45,770 nt of DNA from Phoronis australis (taxonomy: Eukaryota; Phoronida; Phoronidae): positions 126,001 through 171,770 of the forward strand of contig NMRA01000371.1 in assembly GCA_002633005.1 (NCBI GenBank), in the 5' to 3' direction. The translations under genes were made by a program, and so were the position numbers. This document shows positions 45,508 to 45,770 of this stretch, piece after piece (position 1 is the first letter of the stretch; each line of letters begins with the position of its first letter). The notes under the pieces were generated by a model. That model was not told where the DNA came from, did no database searches, and worked only from the letters and a program-made list of their open reading frames with translations.

Positions 45508-45725
45508 GGCTCGACGTTATTCAAATCACCAGATTGCATTTTGCGACCTAGCCAAAATCCCAGGTTGCATTTTCAAAATCCAGCTCGCATTCTTAAATGC
45601 CAGGTCGCAAAAATTTCCCGCCATTTTTACGCTCCAAAATCGATTTTTTAGATTACCGAGAAAATGTATAGATTATGCTCTTACCTGCAGCGTTAAATAC
45701 TGACAAATTTCAGATCGCAAAATTG
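45507..45725 (+). repeat. Dispersed repeat rich in TTTTGCGACCT words, copy 2
   Basis: GGGCTCGACGTT is followed by ATTTTGCGACCTAG, CCAGGTTGCATTTT, CAGCTCGCATTCTT and CAGGTCGCAAAAATT. Same family as 1279-1520, but on the plus strand. No intact frame. Confidence 0.6.
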
Positions 45726-45770
45726 AGTTCGTTCATGCAGGTACGGTATTACTGTTCCTCACGACGGCTA

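Larger units (their letters stand above)
44882..45770 (+). other. Start of the next ZRSR-like intron
   Basis: From donor GTATGA to the window edge. It holds MITE copy 2, a 19 bp repeat and a GCGACC-rich repeat. No exon with the CCCH motif expected next was seen. Confidence 0.6.

Overview
The window is nuclear DNA of an animal with large introns. It is AT-rich apart from one GC-rich block, spliced genes are visible, and single-N gaps sit at 505, 12981 and 41233. Decayed transposons, foldback elements, minisatellites and tRNA-derived repeats are abundant. A relic with a HIRAN-like domain (GFHVYKEIW ... IVGHIPRQIS ... GGLEIPR) belongs to a family I associate with marine invertebrates such as cnidarians, lancelets and hemichordates. 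The exact taxon cannot be fixed from sequence alone.

Only two genes can be supported, and they lie head to head. On the minus strand, a homologue of AEBP2 (Drosophila Jing), an accessory subunit of Polycomb repressive complex 2, has a first coding exon at 38450-38128 and a large zinc-finger exon at 3596-2734. A 34.5 kb intron separates them, the splice phases match (2/2), and the C-terminal exons lie to the left of the window. On the plus strand, three short exons (42692-42800, 43434-43517, 44843-44881) join in one frame. They encode the charged N-terminal helix of a ZRSR2/URP-type U2AF35-related splicing factor. Its first exons were not found and may be lost in the repeat array ending in the gap at 41233. 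Its zinc-finger/UHM exons lie to the right.

Layout: 1-2733 is AEBP2 intron or downstream sequence with a repeat and a HIRAN-like pseudogene. 2734-3596 is the AEBP2 zinc-finger exon. 3597-38127 is the giant intron, with foldback elements at 7158-7350, 9666-10291, 12262-13345 and 37304-37480, a 312 bp MITE with a CTGTT target duplication at 21443-21754, two opposed copies of a 500 bp TIR element (24225-24724, 33801-34301), several tandem repeats, and an array of CTCF-like motifs every ~135 bp at 24956-25917. 38128-38450 is AEBP2 exon 1, with CRE, E-box and YY1-like promoter motifs. 39690-41232 is a GC-rich 57 bp minisatellite. 41739-42293 is a MITE holding a 13 bp minisatellite, and the ZRSR-like exons follow, interleaved with 61 bp and 36 bp tandem repeats.

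The two genes act in different processes, Polycomb chromatin repression and pre-mRNA 3' splice-site recognition. Nothing here shows a functional link beyond their head-to-head position. All homology calls were made by eye.
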